Assembly (NCBI RefSeq): GCF_001039355.2
Contig: NW_019774925.1
Span: 428,774-481,434 of the forward strand
Origin: Lingula anatina
Lineage: Eukaryota; Brachiopoda; Lingulata; Lingulida; Lingulidae
Reading direction: 5' to 3'
Length of the DNA stretch: 52,661 bases
Both the position numbers and the translations under genes were made by a program. The notes beneath the pieces are model-generated. The model made no database searches, was not told where the DNA came from, and saw nothing but the letters and a program-made list of their open reading frames with translations. Position 1 is the stretch's first letter; each line of letters starts with the position of its first letter. This document shows positions 25,283 through 37,718 of the stretch, one piece after another.

Positions 25283-28094
25283 ATGATGAAGTTTATAATT
25301 ATATCGGTGCTGTGCTTTCTTGGTATGTATAAGATTTGCTGGTTTTTATATATAGTCACTATATCTTGTATTATTTTTAAATTTAATATTTAAAAAATAT
25401 TGCTGAGTGGCTTTATTTGGTGAAAAAGCAGGTTCCTTGCAAGGTCAACATGATAGGATTATTTTTGCAGAAGTAATTGTTTACGGAAATTGTGCCTGTT
25501 GATTTAACTTTAAAAAATTTGGCTAATTTATTGCTGTCTAGTGTAGATGTTGTCTTTAAAATTTGAAGATGTTCTGTCTTTATTTATTGTCAATCAATAT
25601 TCCCATTTAATTTATTTGTACTTCATTAAAACTAAATGTTGCACCATTTTTTTTTTTTCTTTTTTAGCAGGAAATGTGCATGGCCAGCCTTCACTTTGTG
25701 CAAAAGATTGCCCCGAGTTCTATGAACCAATATGTGGAACTGATGGAAGAACTTATGGTTTGTATTCAAAACAATGGAAAATTATTTAATTTATCTTCAG
25801 CATGCAAGTATCACATATGGGGTATTATGTTGGATCTTGCCTGTGTCGGCATGTTTTTTGGTGACTAGAGACCTAGATTTAATTTTGATGTACAAGTTTG
25901 CTCACACTGAGAAAAGTTTGCATTATATATTATGCTTACATTTCTCTTTTGCTATGGCCACTTGCTGCACTGTTAAGATTGCCGATTCCGTGTTTGTGAT
26001 CGTGTCTCATTTTTGCTATCATTTGCCATAGATGTTTGGATTTATGATGGCCAATGCAAGCTGTTTCCTGAGCCCATCTATAAACTGTTTTTGGTGCTCA
26101 CCCACCCAACTATTTTTCATAATGAAGTCTACATTGAAAATATTTCACTTACCCTTTATTCCAATATTCTTTGATATTAAAAGCCATGATGCTGGACATA
26201 CATTCTTGCCAAAATGCCTAATTCTTTTATGTAAATTTTTTAGGCAATACATGTGAGTTTCAGATAGGAGTTTGTCTGAATAAGCAACTTGGACAATCAT
26301 TAGCTGTCTTAGGATACAGTGAATGCTATAAACTCCCCACAACTACTAAATCTGTTCCAACCTCTAGAAAGATGACTTCTTCAAAGCCAAGTACTGCAGC
26401 ATCTACTACTCTTAAACTGACAGCCACACAAAAACCAGCAACCTCCCCCAAACCAATAACTCACCCAAAACAAAATGCAACCACTCCCAAACCATCCACT
26501 TCACAGAAACCAACTACTACAATCCTTCCAACAACCACCACCAGAAAACCACCTACAACCACCCCCAAACCAACTACTACTCTAAAACTAACAGCCACCC
26601 AAGAACCAACCACAAGCACCATAAAACAAACAACTTCACAGGAACCAACCACAACCACCATAAAACCAACCACAACTCTGAGACCAACCACTACCAAACC
26701 AACCACATTCAAACTAACAACCTTAAAAGCAACCACTCCCAAGGCCACTAAACCTGCCACCCCAAAAGCCACAAATCCGACCCTTACCCCAGTAGTGAAC
26801 AAGGTAACCACTACAGCACAACGGGATTGCTCTCACCAGCATAGATGTATATGGCCAAATCGAGTGTGTGGAGATGATGGGAAAACATATTATTGTAAGC
26901 ATAACACTTCTCCTGAAAACCTTTATATGCAATGATTTGCCTTTAACAAAATGTAGATGTATTTTGGGCTGTTTTATACAACACCTATGCAGGGGCGGAT
27001 TTAGGGCGTCTTCTGGGTCTTCCGGAAGACGGTCAGATTTTCAAGTTTACATTGATGGGTATCTAATTTTTTCTGTCGGAAGACGGTCAAAAATGGAGGA
27101 TGGATCAATGGATAAATTGGAAGACTGTCAGAAAATAACTCTGGATCCGCCCCTGCTATGGACAATATATACTTTGGTATTGTGAATGATAATCCATACT
27201 CTAGTGTCCTTTATTTGTTTTAAATGCATTCAGGCTGTTTTAGCCATAATATGTAATATTACTAGACAATTTTGTAATAAGCTCAGCTTTTATAGTTTAC
27301 TAAGTGCATGACTTCAAATAGCAATCAAATATGCCTGCAGAACCATAACTCAGAACACACTGTTTCTTAGGTGAGAGAAATCTGAATATCAAAAACTGCA
27401 GAGATGGCACCAATGTAAAAGTAGTTGGGAAAGGTAAATGCAGGGAAACGCCCACACCAAGTGTCTTCAAAATGACCACTGCTCACAAGCTGACAACAAC
27501 TCCAAAGCCCGACTTCAACCCTTGTTCTGCGCCTTGCTCTAAGGCCCACAAAGTGCACTGTGACGATCACGGCAAGAAATACGGTGTGCAGCTTTTTTCC
27601 TCTGGATTTTGATAAAGTCTTCACTGACAGCTTGTAATTTCATTCTGGCCCCTCATGGTTAGCCAGTGTTTCAGAATGCTATCTTTATTATCATCATATA
27701 TATTCCAATCATTGTGATTCTCTATGTTTCTTTTTTTTTGTGTGTGTTTTATCTCTTTATATTTGCCATCTTTTATGTCTAGTTTTTTTTTATAATATTT
27801 ATTTCAAACTACCAGTCAAAGTATTTAAAATTACTTGTCATTGCATGTTAGTGATTGTTTGTACATGTATTAGTATTCATTTTCTTTTCCTTGTTCCTTC
27901 TTTATTTTAAAGTTGGTTAAGTATTGAATAGTGAAACAAATTATTATCAACATCAATTTTTCTTTTTCTTTCTAATTCTAGGGAGCCAATGTGAGATGTA
28001 CCATACTTTTTGCCTATCAAAATTAGTTTGGTACTGGAATCCAAAAGAAGTTGCTTGCAAGTTACCAGACTGGCTGGCAGCCATCATTGGTTGA
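25283..28094 (+). CDS. Kazal-mucin gene 1 (modules a-mucin-b-c)
   Basis: Exons 25283-25322, 25671-25757, 26244-26894, 27371-27583 and 27982-28094 join to 367 residues. A signal peptide of about 18 residues ends VHG before QPSLC. Module a (about residues 23-70) is a regular six-Cys Kazal domain with CPEFYEPICGTDGRTYG split by an intron. Residues about 78-233 are a Thr/Pro/Lys-rich linker, presumably O-glycosylated. Module b has CIWPNRVCGDDGKTYYC and a displaced fourth Cys. A short TTP linker then leads to module c, CSAPCSKAHKVHC, which runs to the C-terminus. Kazal domains inhibit serine proteases through a loop next to the second Cys; the predicted P1 residues here are Glu, Trp and Lys. All internal introns are phase 1. 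The intron 2 donor, GTTTGT, is weak. The expected product is secreted; its target is unknown. Confidence 0.85.
26990..27155. mobile_element. 166-bp MITE in intron of Kazal-mucin gene 1
   Basis: Ends are CAGGGGCGGAT and ATCCGCCCCTG, perfect 11-bp inverted repeats. They are flanked by a direct repeat CTATG on each side (26985-26989 and 27156-27160). Internally, GGAAGACGGTCA recurs three times with one variant. The termini and 5-bp duplication resemble the larger element at 2498-3443. Confidence 0.8.
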
Positions 28095-29345
28095 AAAGTT
28101 CAGTTTAGTTTTTATGATTAATGCATCCAAGATTGTACTTTGGCATGTATCTATTCAGTTTTATGAAAGTAAATCAGTTCAAAGCAACCTGATGCAACGT
28201 TTTATGTTTCCACCATCCCTAGTGGAATAAGATATCCTCGAATGAAATTAATGACAAACAAAATATAGGTTGATTTTATCATAATTATCATCAAACATTT
28301 TAGTTAAAGACACCCATAGCTGTTTATTCCTGGAAGATAAGAATGCCTGAAGATTACTAGTAGATTGGCCATGTTTGAAACAAACCCATCTTATTCCCCC
28401 TTAAATCCTGTGATTTTATTTTGTAAGAAATTCCAGAATGTTTTCAAGACCACTCTGGTCTCATAGAGAATATGGAAATTTAAAATTGCTTGGCTTTGTT
28501 TTATTTTGCACATTATACATTGTTGATTTTAATTTATATTTATTTACTGAAATACAAGTTAAATTAATATTCTAATAAGTACCCATTATCACTCTAGCTA
28601 AATGTACCTGTACAGAGCTATCAGCACATAGTACACAGAGCAGGCAAGATTCCCAAAGAACATATGGGTTGAACTTCCTTTCTGCAGGGACTTGGGAGAT
28701 AATTCAGTCTCTGAACTCCACTCCCACCATTTCCCATCCACTTATTTTCTTGCAGACAAACAATATGTAGTTTTTATTTTGTGTGTAATTATAAAAATGT
28801 CTTTGAAATCTTATTCTATGCACTGCAGACATTAAGAGATGTTTAATCATGTTTAAAAAATTTATATAATAAATGTAAATCATCAATAAACTTAAAAGCA
28901 AAGAAGAATACTGGAACTTTTGAAAATGACAACTAATATTGTTATTCATTCTTGTGAAAAAGGGGGAGGAAAACATTAGAACAGACATTAAAAGACCAAG
29001 AAGTCAATAACAGGCACACAGTTATTCATATAGTCTAACAGCTGGCAATCAGACACCAGAGATAAACTTAAATGAAAACTGAATATCTGATTTAAGAAGT
29101 GTGACTGGCATCAAAATATTAATGGTTCGATGTGAACATGGCTTCTCTTTAAGAAAGCATTTGTGGGGGATGTAAAAAATTACTTATTTGATTTTTTTTT
29201 TAAAAGGCCTGAGAGGTTTTTTTTTCTTAAAAGCTGCCACAGATGTGGCATTCTCACCAGTCTAATAATCATGCATGATGTCCTGGATTTGAGTATTACT
29301 AGGGAGTGTTTTCTTCATGTACTAATCCACCCTCTTTTGCTGAAG
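28095..29345. other. intergenic, no gene seen
   Basis: DNA between Kazal-mucin genes 1 and 2. AATAAA-like motifs near 28868 and 28884 could end gene 1. I see no module remnants or structured repeat. Confidence 0.45.
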
Positions 29346-30950
29346 ATGTTCAAGTTTGTAGTTGTATTGTGGTTATTTTCCCTGGGTAAGTATTGCATTA
29401 TACCATTTTGTTTGACTTAGTTAAAAATGTTTTAATTTTAATTTTAATTTGCACAATATGAAAATCTTTTCTTTGTGGATCTAGATCACAGGCCCACCAA
29501 TAAAGCTTGCCATGACTTTTTTTAGACATTAAATGTTAATGAGTATTTTGGATAGTGAAAACGTACTAAAAATTCCATAATTAGAGTAAAAATCTTATTT
29601 CATAGACATTAATTTGGTAATTGTTTTCATAAGTAGTTGAACTGTGCTATTCACTGTTTTAAATACTTTTTACTGATAGGAAATATACAAGGCCAGACAT
29701 CGTGTCCAAACACACCTTGTTCAATGCCACTTCAATATGTCTGTGGAGATGATGGAAAAACCTACTTTTGTGAGTTGAAGGGAAAACTTGATTGGAAACA
29801 CACCGTATAGATATTCTTTACAACTATTCGTACCTACACGTACAAATTCTACAGTAGCACTTCTGCAGTCTTACTTGTGGAATGGTTCATTATTTATTTA
29901 TTTTTATTTGTTTATTTATAAAATGGATCTTGATTTATATTCTTAGTTTAAATGTAACTTGTAATATGTGTACTGTATAAAGTGAGGTTCAGAGGATACC
30001 AAATTTGCTTAATGTCTATATATTTTATCTTTACTAAAATTATTCCTTTATGTCCAAAATGATAAAAAAATTTATGAAATCAAATACTAGCATGATTAAT
30101 CATTTAGCAAAAAAAAAAAAAAAAAAAGGTAAAATATTAGAATTTTACCTGGTTTGCAGGTCAGAGCTATGTGAACTATAAGAACTGCAGAGACAAGACC
30201 AGTATTAGGGTCGTGCACAGTGGAACATGCGGAAGTGTCCCAAACCAGTCCAACACCAGTCAGATGACAGGCAAACCTACCACAAACCAACCCAGTTCTA
30301 CTGCAAAACCAGTTATTAACTACTGTGCTCAGAATTGTTCTGACAAACCTGGATTTTACTGCGATAGTAAAGGAGGGAAATATGGTACAGCTTCACAAGT
30401 CATACTTTTACTTTCTGTTGGTAGGGAGATGGAAAAGGGAGGGAGATTATGAAGCTTCAAAAAAAAAATGATCGAAAAAGTTAAGCTTAGGGGCTGAGAT
30501 TTATGCCTTTGAGTTTTTTATTATTGGTGTGGCAAAATGACTCGATGTGAACCATTTTGAGCAAGGATTGGTGGATGGCCATCCAGCCACCCTCCCTCTG
30601 CCCCTTTTGATATCTCAGCCACTGTTACTGAGTTTTTTTAACAGCAAGGTTAATTCTATTTTCTGCTTATAGTTATCTGAACTAATGTCATGAACTTGGC
30701 TAGTGCAAATTTTATAAGAAAAATATAATAGCCTTTTATTATCTTTTTTACAGGAAGCCAGTGTGCTCTGCACCGAGTCCTGTGTATCGTTCAGAAAATA
30801 CCATTCTCAAGCCTAAAGGAAGTGCCATGCATTCCAGCAGAATGGAGCAAATGGATTAAAATTCCTCTCGACATTGCAAAAGAAGTTGGATCCAATTTTA
30901 TTAAGATTCCTGTAAACCTTGCAAATGTAATATTGCCCATCATTGGGTAA
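29346..30950 (+). CDS. Kazal-mucin gene 2 (modules b-c, short linker)
   Basis: Exons 29346-29385, 29680-29769, 30160-30384 and 30754-30950 join to 183 residues. The signal peptide ends IQG before QTSC. There is no module a and no long mucin; module b begins directly with CPNTPCSMPLQYVCGDDGKT and ends in SGTC. It is followed by a 30-residue Ser/Thr/Asn/Gln linker and module c (CAQNCSDKPGFYC, then SQCALHRVLC). An extra tail of about 45 residues follows the last Cys, with KIPLDIAKEV and FIKIPVNLANV, which could form amphipathic helices. P1 positions would be Met and Asp. This is the smallest family member and perhaps closest to an ancestral two-module form, though loss of module a is equally possible. 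Confidence 0.85.
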
Positions 30951-32013
30951 ATATGTCTGTGACAACTGACATTTGTTCCCATGAGGAATTTAAGATATTT
31001 GAACCACACTGGTATAGAAAACCATGCCTAGGATACATACAACATTGAACATATTTAGTGATGCAGATAAGTGACTAAGTAGCAATTGACATACTGTTAT
31101 AAATTGACAGCATTCATTTTTGAATTCATGTTTGCCTATAAAAAGTACATTTATGGATAATATAAGTACTGGCATGTGCATTTTATTTCTTGTGTCCTGT
31201 ATATATTTTTTCATTTTTTGTAACTTGTTACTTTTTAATTCATTCCCTGTTAAAAAGTAACACCTTTAAATATGATCATAATGTTTTGTGACATTTTATA
31301 GCCAAATCTCTTTACACTTGTTCCAAAATAAAATTAGTTGCTGATATTTTTGTGGATCCATAATAAGACTTTTTGTTGATGCATCTAATTTTTTTGTCTT
31401 CTTGACATAATTACAATACATCAGCTCCATAACTCAAAAGGAAAGATGGCAGTTCATTAGTGCAAATTACACTATTACAACTATTTTGATTGAAATTTTG
31501 ATACTTTTATCTTAATTGAATCTTGGCTAATCATTAGTTTTCCATTCATTCAAAACACCCCAAACTTGTTTCTTGAGATAATTTTTGCTGCTGTTCTTGC
31601 AATTGAAGTATTCAATATAATGTTCCTACTGTGCCGCAAATCACTTAATTTTGATATTAAATGAAAAAAAAAACACTCATCTTTAAAACAAAAGGTCTTA
31701 TATAGACGTATGGAATCGGAATGCCTCTTGGTATCAGACAACCTGCTATGATATCCTCAGGTCTTGTGGGTCACATGCATCTCTAATTATAAGTTATTTT
31801 GAAGTTTCTTCTACAAGGCCAACTTGACCATGTGAATATACCATGCTTACCAAAATCCATATGGCATGTTCTGAGAGGGCCTAGATATGCCAAGGGGGGA
31901 ACAAAAGGTCATGTGTATTTATGTAATAAGAAGATTGCATGGGTCCATGATAAATCTTATACAGACCTAAGACTGTGCTTCAGCCAGGTCGATATCTGGG
32001 TTACACTATAAAG
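30951..32013. other. gene 2 3' UTR and intergenic DNA
   Basis: AATAAA at 31327-31332 is a candidate poly(A) signal for gene 2. No further coding sequence is seen before gene 3. Confidence 0.45.
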
Positions 32014-35000
32014 ATGTTGAAGTTACTGCTCACTTTGTTTTGTTTGTTTGGTAAGTGAAGCTTATGTTTGCTATTTATTGTTAATTAACTTTGATTATTT
32101 ATAATAGTACATGAAATAGATCTTTTAACTTAAAGGCATGTTGTGGCATTTGTTTTCTTTGACACTGCTTATTTAAGAAACATTTTGGGGTGTGAAGATA
32201 TAATTGATTTTACTCTGCATTTAATATTATATATATATAACAATATATACATACTGTGCCAAGAACATGAAAGTAAATTTCAATAAATTGAATAATAATT
32301 TGTAATAATTTGTGTTCTTCAATTATCAACTGTTGTGTTTTTGTATCATGTAGCAGGCAGTGTGAATGGTCAAGCTTCAGTATGTTCCCAACCTTGCCCT
32401 GAGGAATATAAACCATTATGTGGGACAGACATGAGAACATATGGTAAGAACACCCAACCATGCTAGCATATTATTCATTGATACGAATTTTATCTAGTCT
32501 ATGTAGTTTAGTTGTTAAATGTTTTATTACCAAACCAAGTGTTGTTCTCTTTGATGCTAAGTTGTACCACTAGTGCATTTAACTTACTAATTGATTTTTT
32601 TTTTATTGAAAAATTTCAGTATAGGAATGTACATATACCCAAATATGGTAAATGCAGATCGACTCACTCTCCTCTTACACACACACTTTCTCTCACACAC
32701 ACGGATATAAGATTATAATCTCATGAACAATAGGTGTAATAATAATAATAATAATAAAGATCGATACCACAATGTATTCAACCAAAACTACAATAGATTA
32801 TTAAACAAGAAAAGAGTGCAATATATTATTTTGCTGAAGCTAATTAAATTCAAACATATCTGACCAATTTTCCCATTTTTTTTCAAAGTTTGTTAAATTT
32901 AGCTTTTTTAATGCATTGAATCTTTCTATTATAAATTGATCCTTTATGTAATTTATGAGTGAAGAAAGACACATACATTCTTTCTTTTTGAAACTTTTGT
33001 AAATATAAAATTTCGTACAAAGAATAACAAAATTAATTGAGCTGTTTGGGTTTGTTGGATAGACGAAAAGGATGCATTTTTCATTAAAGGTAATGTTTTT
33101 ATTTGTTCTGTTAAAGATGTAAGCTTTCAGTTCTTCCCAAATTTTCTTACTATACGTGCATTGGAAGAAAGTATGCGAAATGTCTTCCCTGGCAACGCCA
33201 CAAAGAGAACAGACGTCATCGTTCTCAATCCCTATAGTTTTTAAATAGGATTTAACAGGCAGGAGCCTATGTATTATGCGGTATTGGAACCACTGCAGTT
33301 TGGTGTTCTTTGTTGTTTCAAAACAATTCTTATAGACATCTTTCCAATGTACATCAAAATTTGACTTTGAAATTTGACTTTGCGTTCCATTTTTGTTCAT
33401 TTGTCATTCGTGTAGCTGGCTTGTAGAGAGTTTGATAAAAGTCTCTACAGCCTTTACTATGTTTTATAAGAAGCTCTATTGCTTGAGGCAAAAATGGGTG
33501 AGAAACATCGTTATGTGTTTTATTAATAAGCCTGTGCTTAATAGAATTTTGTATACCGTAAAATGTAAGCGCACCACAGTTTTGTAGGCTAAATTTTTGT
33601 TCAAATTCTTCCTTTGTTAAAATTCTGTTATTTTCAAGAAAATCGCCAACAATTTTGACGCCTTTGTTAAACCATTTTCTTAAAAACACAGGCTTGCCCC
33701 CAATCTTAAAATTATCATTATACCAAATCGGCTCCACAGATATTATACTTTTTCTTTCTAGTAAGCGTGTTATCACTACTTTCCAGGAAACCATAACATC
33801 TTTCCAAAAACAGTTACTACAGTCCTGATTTTTATTTTCTACCTTTTATAGGTAACAGATGTGAGATAGAGGTAGCAATTTGTATGAGTAAACAACAAGG
33901 AAAAAATCTGGCAATATTGGGAGAAACAGAGTGTTCAAAGTTGACCTTGACATCAACAACAAAAGAACCAACCACAACCACTCCAGAACCAACCACCACC
34001 TCAAAACCAACTACAACTTCTGAACCTACAACCACTCCAGAACTAACCACAAAGACTAAACCTACAACCACCCTAGAATCAACCACAACTCTTAAGACTA
34101 CATCAGCCAGCCCAGAAGCAACTACAACTTCCCCTGAACCAACCACCACCTCAAAACTAACTTCAACTTCTGAACCTACAACCACTCCAGAAGCAACCAC
34201 AACACCTGAGCCTACAACAACTCCAGAACCAACAACATCCACCGCAGAACCACCAAAAACCCCATCACCATCCACAACCACACCGAAAGCAACCCCAAAA
34301 CCAACTATGACCACCCTGAAACCAAATACTTCTCTGAAGCCATTTACAACCCCAAAGGCAAAAACATCCATTCTGGAATTAACCACCACCCCTGAATCAA
34401 CAACCACCCCATTACCAACACCATCTACCCCAAAAGCAACACCATCTGCCCCAGAGCCAACTCCATCTACCCCCAAACCAACCCCATCTGCTCCAAAGCC
34501 AACTCCATCTATTCTGCAACCAACTCCATCTATCCCACAACCAACGCCATCTACTCAAAAACCTACCTTTATACCAACTCCATCAACAATGGCACCAACT
34601 CCCTCGTCAAGAAAACCAACGACCTCAAAGAAGCCAACCACTACTCTTCAACCCATAAAACCTACTCCCACAGCTGCAAAGCAGACGTGTGTCCACAAAG
34701 GATGCCCTACACCATATAAGTATGTGTGTGGAAACAATGGAAGGACATATTATTGTAAGTGCACATTTCCTTTTATTACATTATTTTGTCACATTAAATT
34801 GTTTGGAAATGATATATTGTGCAGCCCCAGCTTCATAAATGGTTTGCAAAATAAACAAATTCTGTCTTTTTTGTATAGTTCACCGTCAAAGATAACTGCT
34901 TGTCACACGCAGACATGTACTCATTTATAAATGGGTGTACATATCTATATATGTTTATATTTATATAAAAGTATTAATGTGTATGTGTGATTTGTAGGTG

Positions 35001-36784
35001 AAAATGGCCTAGACTATTGGAATTGTGTCAATGGTAAGAGTGTCAAATTGGTGTCAAGACGCAAATGCAGTAGACTAAGCTCGGCAGTGAGTGCCTGTGT
35101 TTACAAAAGATGCCCGTGGCCATACAAAACCCTGTGTGCAAGTGATGGTATAACTTACAGGTGTAAGTAACTGATAAAAGCAAACGTTGTTTTTAGAATT
35201 GAAAGTTTAACATTTCTTAAAAGTTGGTGATGCAGAATAGCCTATTCTAAAACTTTTTACAGTAATATGAAATTATACTTATCATGACTGTATATCTATC
35301 AATTTAGGTCAAAATTCCTTGGACTATTGGATGTGTGTTGAAAGAATTGGTGCAACCAAGTTGTATGATGGAACTTGTAAAAAGCCTGCAACCCCAGCAC
35401 AGTTCAAAGGAACAACAACTTCCAAACCAACCACCAAACCAAAACCAAAATGTGTACACAAAGGCTGCTCTGAACCATACAAATATGTGTGTGGATCTGA
35501 CAGAAAAACTTATTACTGTGAGTATATCTTTTGAACTTTATCCATATTGACAGGGTTTGTGTATTAGGAATTTTTCCTTATATATCTATTTTAATACTTT
35601 TTCATGTTATTAGATAATGCCTTTGCATCAAAATATACTGTACATTGGATCGCATTTGCTTACTCCGTCTGATAACACAATGGTTACAGCAGTGTTTTTG
35701 GAGTGAAAACTGTAATATCAATTGCAGACAGATTTCACATGATAATATTGTACCACCAGCATGGTTTTAGTCCGCTGGGTCAATCTGCTGGGCAGTCATC
35801 ATTACCACTTATCCTGCTAGATTACAAAAACGTGACCTCACCTCTTGAATTAGGTCACAAATAATCCCAAGGTGTGACACTCATCGCATTGCACCCTTGT
35901 CAAAAATTTTGGAAATTAAGGAATTAAGGAATCATTGGAAATAGAAGTGTGAGAAAAGTCATATATGGAGATATGTGGAGAAAACTGGGGAGATACATCC
36001 AAAGCTTCCTTTTTAACTTAAATGAGGTTAATTTGCTGGTGGTACAATACTTGGCAGCAGTATTGCCACTCTGATCCTCTACTTTCAAATAGTATTTCAC
36101 ATAAATGAAATGGAAAAAAGTTATATTTTACCAAATGTAGGCCTTTATAATGTACTTAACCCCCTTATTATTATTAAGATTGTAAAGTTAATAAATTATA
36201 TATCAAAACCTATTTGCCAGACATTACATAGTAAAAATGTAGCCTAACAATATGGATCATGCTCTTGAATACCTCAAACTGTGCTTTAGACTCCATATTA
36301 TGTCATCCAGCCCTGTTGAAATGTTGAAAATTGAATAGTGTTATCCATGAGGTTAATGACTGTATCAAACGTGTTCTACATTTTAATGATAAATTTTGAC
36401 TCATGACTTTAAGGTCAGAATGGTTTGGACTACTGGAACTGTGTGAAAGGAACCAATGTCAAACGAATCAATAGGGGGCACTGCTACAATAGCTTTTCAC
36501 CTCAGAGCGCATGTGTTCACAATGGATGCTCACGGCCTTATCAATATGTGTGTGGAACTGATAGGAGAGATTATTATTGTAAGTTTAACTTTATTCAGAG
36601 TTTCCCTATGTACCATAATTGACTTGAAACTATCTGTGAAATCAATTTCATGTCTTAATTTGTTGTAATTGTGTGTCTTTGTTCTATTCTAGGTGAGAAT
36701 TCTTTGAAATACTGGAAGTGTGTGGAAGGTACAAATGTGAAAGTGATGAAAAAAGGTCGCTGTTATTTCTCAATTTTTGGATAA
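32014..36784 (+). CDS. Kazal-mucin gene 3 (modules a-mucin-b-b-b-b)
   Basis: Seven exons: 32014-32050, 32357-32443, 33852-34754, 34998-35162, 35308-35517, 36414-36578 and 36693-36784, joining to 552 residues. The signal peptide ends VNG before QASVC. Module a carries CPEEYKPLCGTDMRTYG and a six-Cys Kazal pattern. Residues about 75-318 are Thr/Pro-rich, first with TTT-EPTTTPEP-type repeats, then with PTPS repeats. Four b modules follow, each with a (Y/R)C after the TY-like motif, then DYWxC or KYWKC, and each spanning an exon junction. The second linker contains TTSKPTTKPKP. There is no module c; the protein ends CYFSIFG. Predicted P1 residues are Glu, Thr, Trp, Glu and Arg. Introns are all phase 1. 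Intron 2 holds a truncated LINE. AATAAA lies at 36885-36890. Confidence 0.87.
32735..33835 (-). mobile_element. 5'-truncated non-LTR retrotransposon (LINE), reverse-transcriptase C-terminal part
   Basis: Two overlapping reading frames on the - strand (33794-33354 and 33400-32840) form the end of a LINE ORF2 broken by a frameshift near 33375. They carry the post-polymerase region: KLQWFQYRIIHRLLPV, then CSLCGVAREDISHTFFQC, a zinc-binding CxxC...HxxxxC motif typical of LINE reverse transcriptases. Upstream coding similarity extends to about 33835 (WKDVMVSWK). The polymerase core is absent. The 3' end is a (TTA)n tail on the - strand at about 32736-32757. The element lies in intron 2 of Kazal-mucin gene 3, antisense to it, and ends about 15 bp from the exon 3 acceptor. 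Confidence 0.85.
35746..36049. mobile_element. ~304-bp MITE in intron of Kazal-mucin gene 3
   Basis: Perfect inverted ends TATTGTACCACCAGCA and TGCTGGTGGTACAATA, 16 bp each. There is no coding frame, and the target duplication is not clear. It shares its terminal 12-mer with the hairpin at 15898-15931. Confidence 0.75.
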
Positions 36785-37718
36785 AGAATTTTATCGCCAT
36801 ACAGTTTGGCAGATATGGTGAATTATATCTTCAGTTTCTCTTTTTTGTCTGAATTATGCTCATATACAAAGACAAAAATTTTCAAATAAAAAGATTGCAA
36901 GCTGGTATCTCCTTATTTTGTCGATATTCCATAGATGTAATGCTTTAATATTGACATTTTTATTTCACATCAGTGTAAATTCAGTCGGAAATGGTGTATA
37001 AGGAACACTTATACTGGGGATGAATCTCTTTGCAGAGTTGTTTTTATCAATTCGTTAAGGAAATGTAACAATTGATTTTAATTATGAGAAGAATGTATAC
37101 AGACACAAGTGAGCAATCTTATCAAAGAAATATAGATGCTTCATCTGATTTTATTAATATACATTTTTTGATAAAATTGTTTTCATTTTTCAAAAAGTCA
37201 CATTAAAACGTTTTTTAGGCAAAAAGTAATGGCAAGACTATCACCACAATGGCCAGAAAAAAATAGAACTAGAAAATAGAAATATAATTATATATTTAAA
37301 GCATAATTCACTTAATACATATTTACACCATATAAGAAATATCTTATGAAATGGCATTTGTAAAGATATCTGGATTTGGTACAGATGTCATCTGTGTAAA
37401 ATTTTCTGACTCTATATCTCATGCTCATATGTTACTTGAGAGGAGTTTTCTGGCATATTCCATAGCTCAACTTAAATTTTGTTTTTAATTTTTAAATAAC
37501 TTGGTCCATCTTTTAGCCTAATGCAAATTTAACAGCTGCTAGTGTTCAGGTCACCATGATCGGTACATGGTTTTGTCACAAGTAATTATGCAACCTTCAT
37601 GTCTTCAATTGGACAGATGTTAAGCCCTGAGATAAACTCTGACAGGTGGGAGCACACCTTGACTTCTGCTAGGGTACTACAGACTGCCAGTTTGTGGGAG
37701 GACTGGTGCATTTGAAGA
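36785..37718. other. gene 3 3' UTR and intergenic DNA
   Basis: Contains the gene 3 poly(A) signal near 36885. No gene or clear repeat is seen otherwise. Confidence 0.45.

Noticed and set aside
29163-29345. Longer N-terminal extension of gene 2 from an upstream ATG
   Set aside because: The extension is low-complexity Phe/Lys-rich sequence. Starting at 29346 gives a clean signal peptide like its paralogues.
32004-32010. CTATAAAG as a TATA box for gene 3
   Set aside because: It lies directly against the start codon, too close to serve as a core promoter for that ATG.
33832-34476. Long Val/Gly-rich reading frame on the - strand
   Set aside because: It is the complement of the Thr/Pro coding repeat of gene 3. 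The same artefact occurs opposite the mucin exons of genes 1, 4, 5 and 5'.
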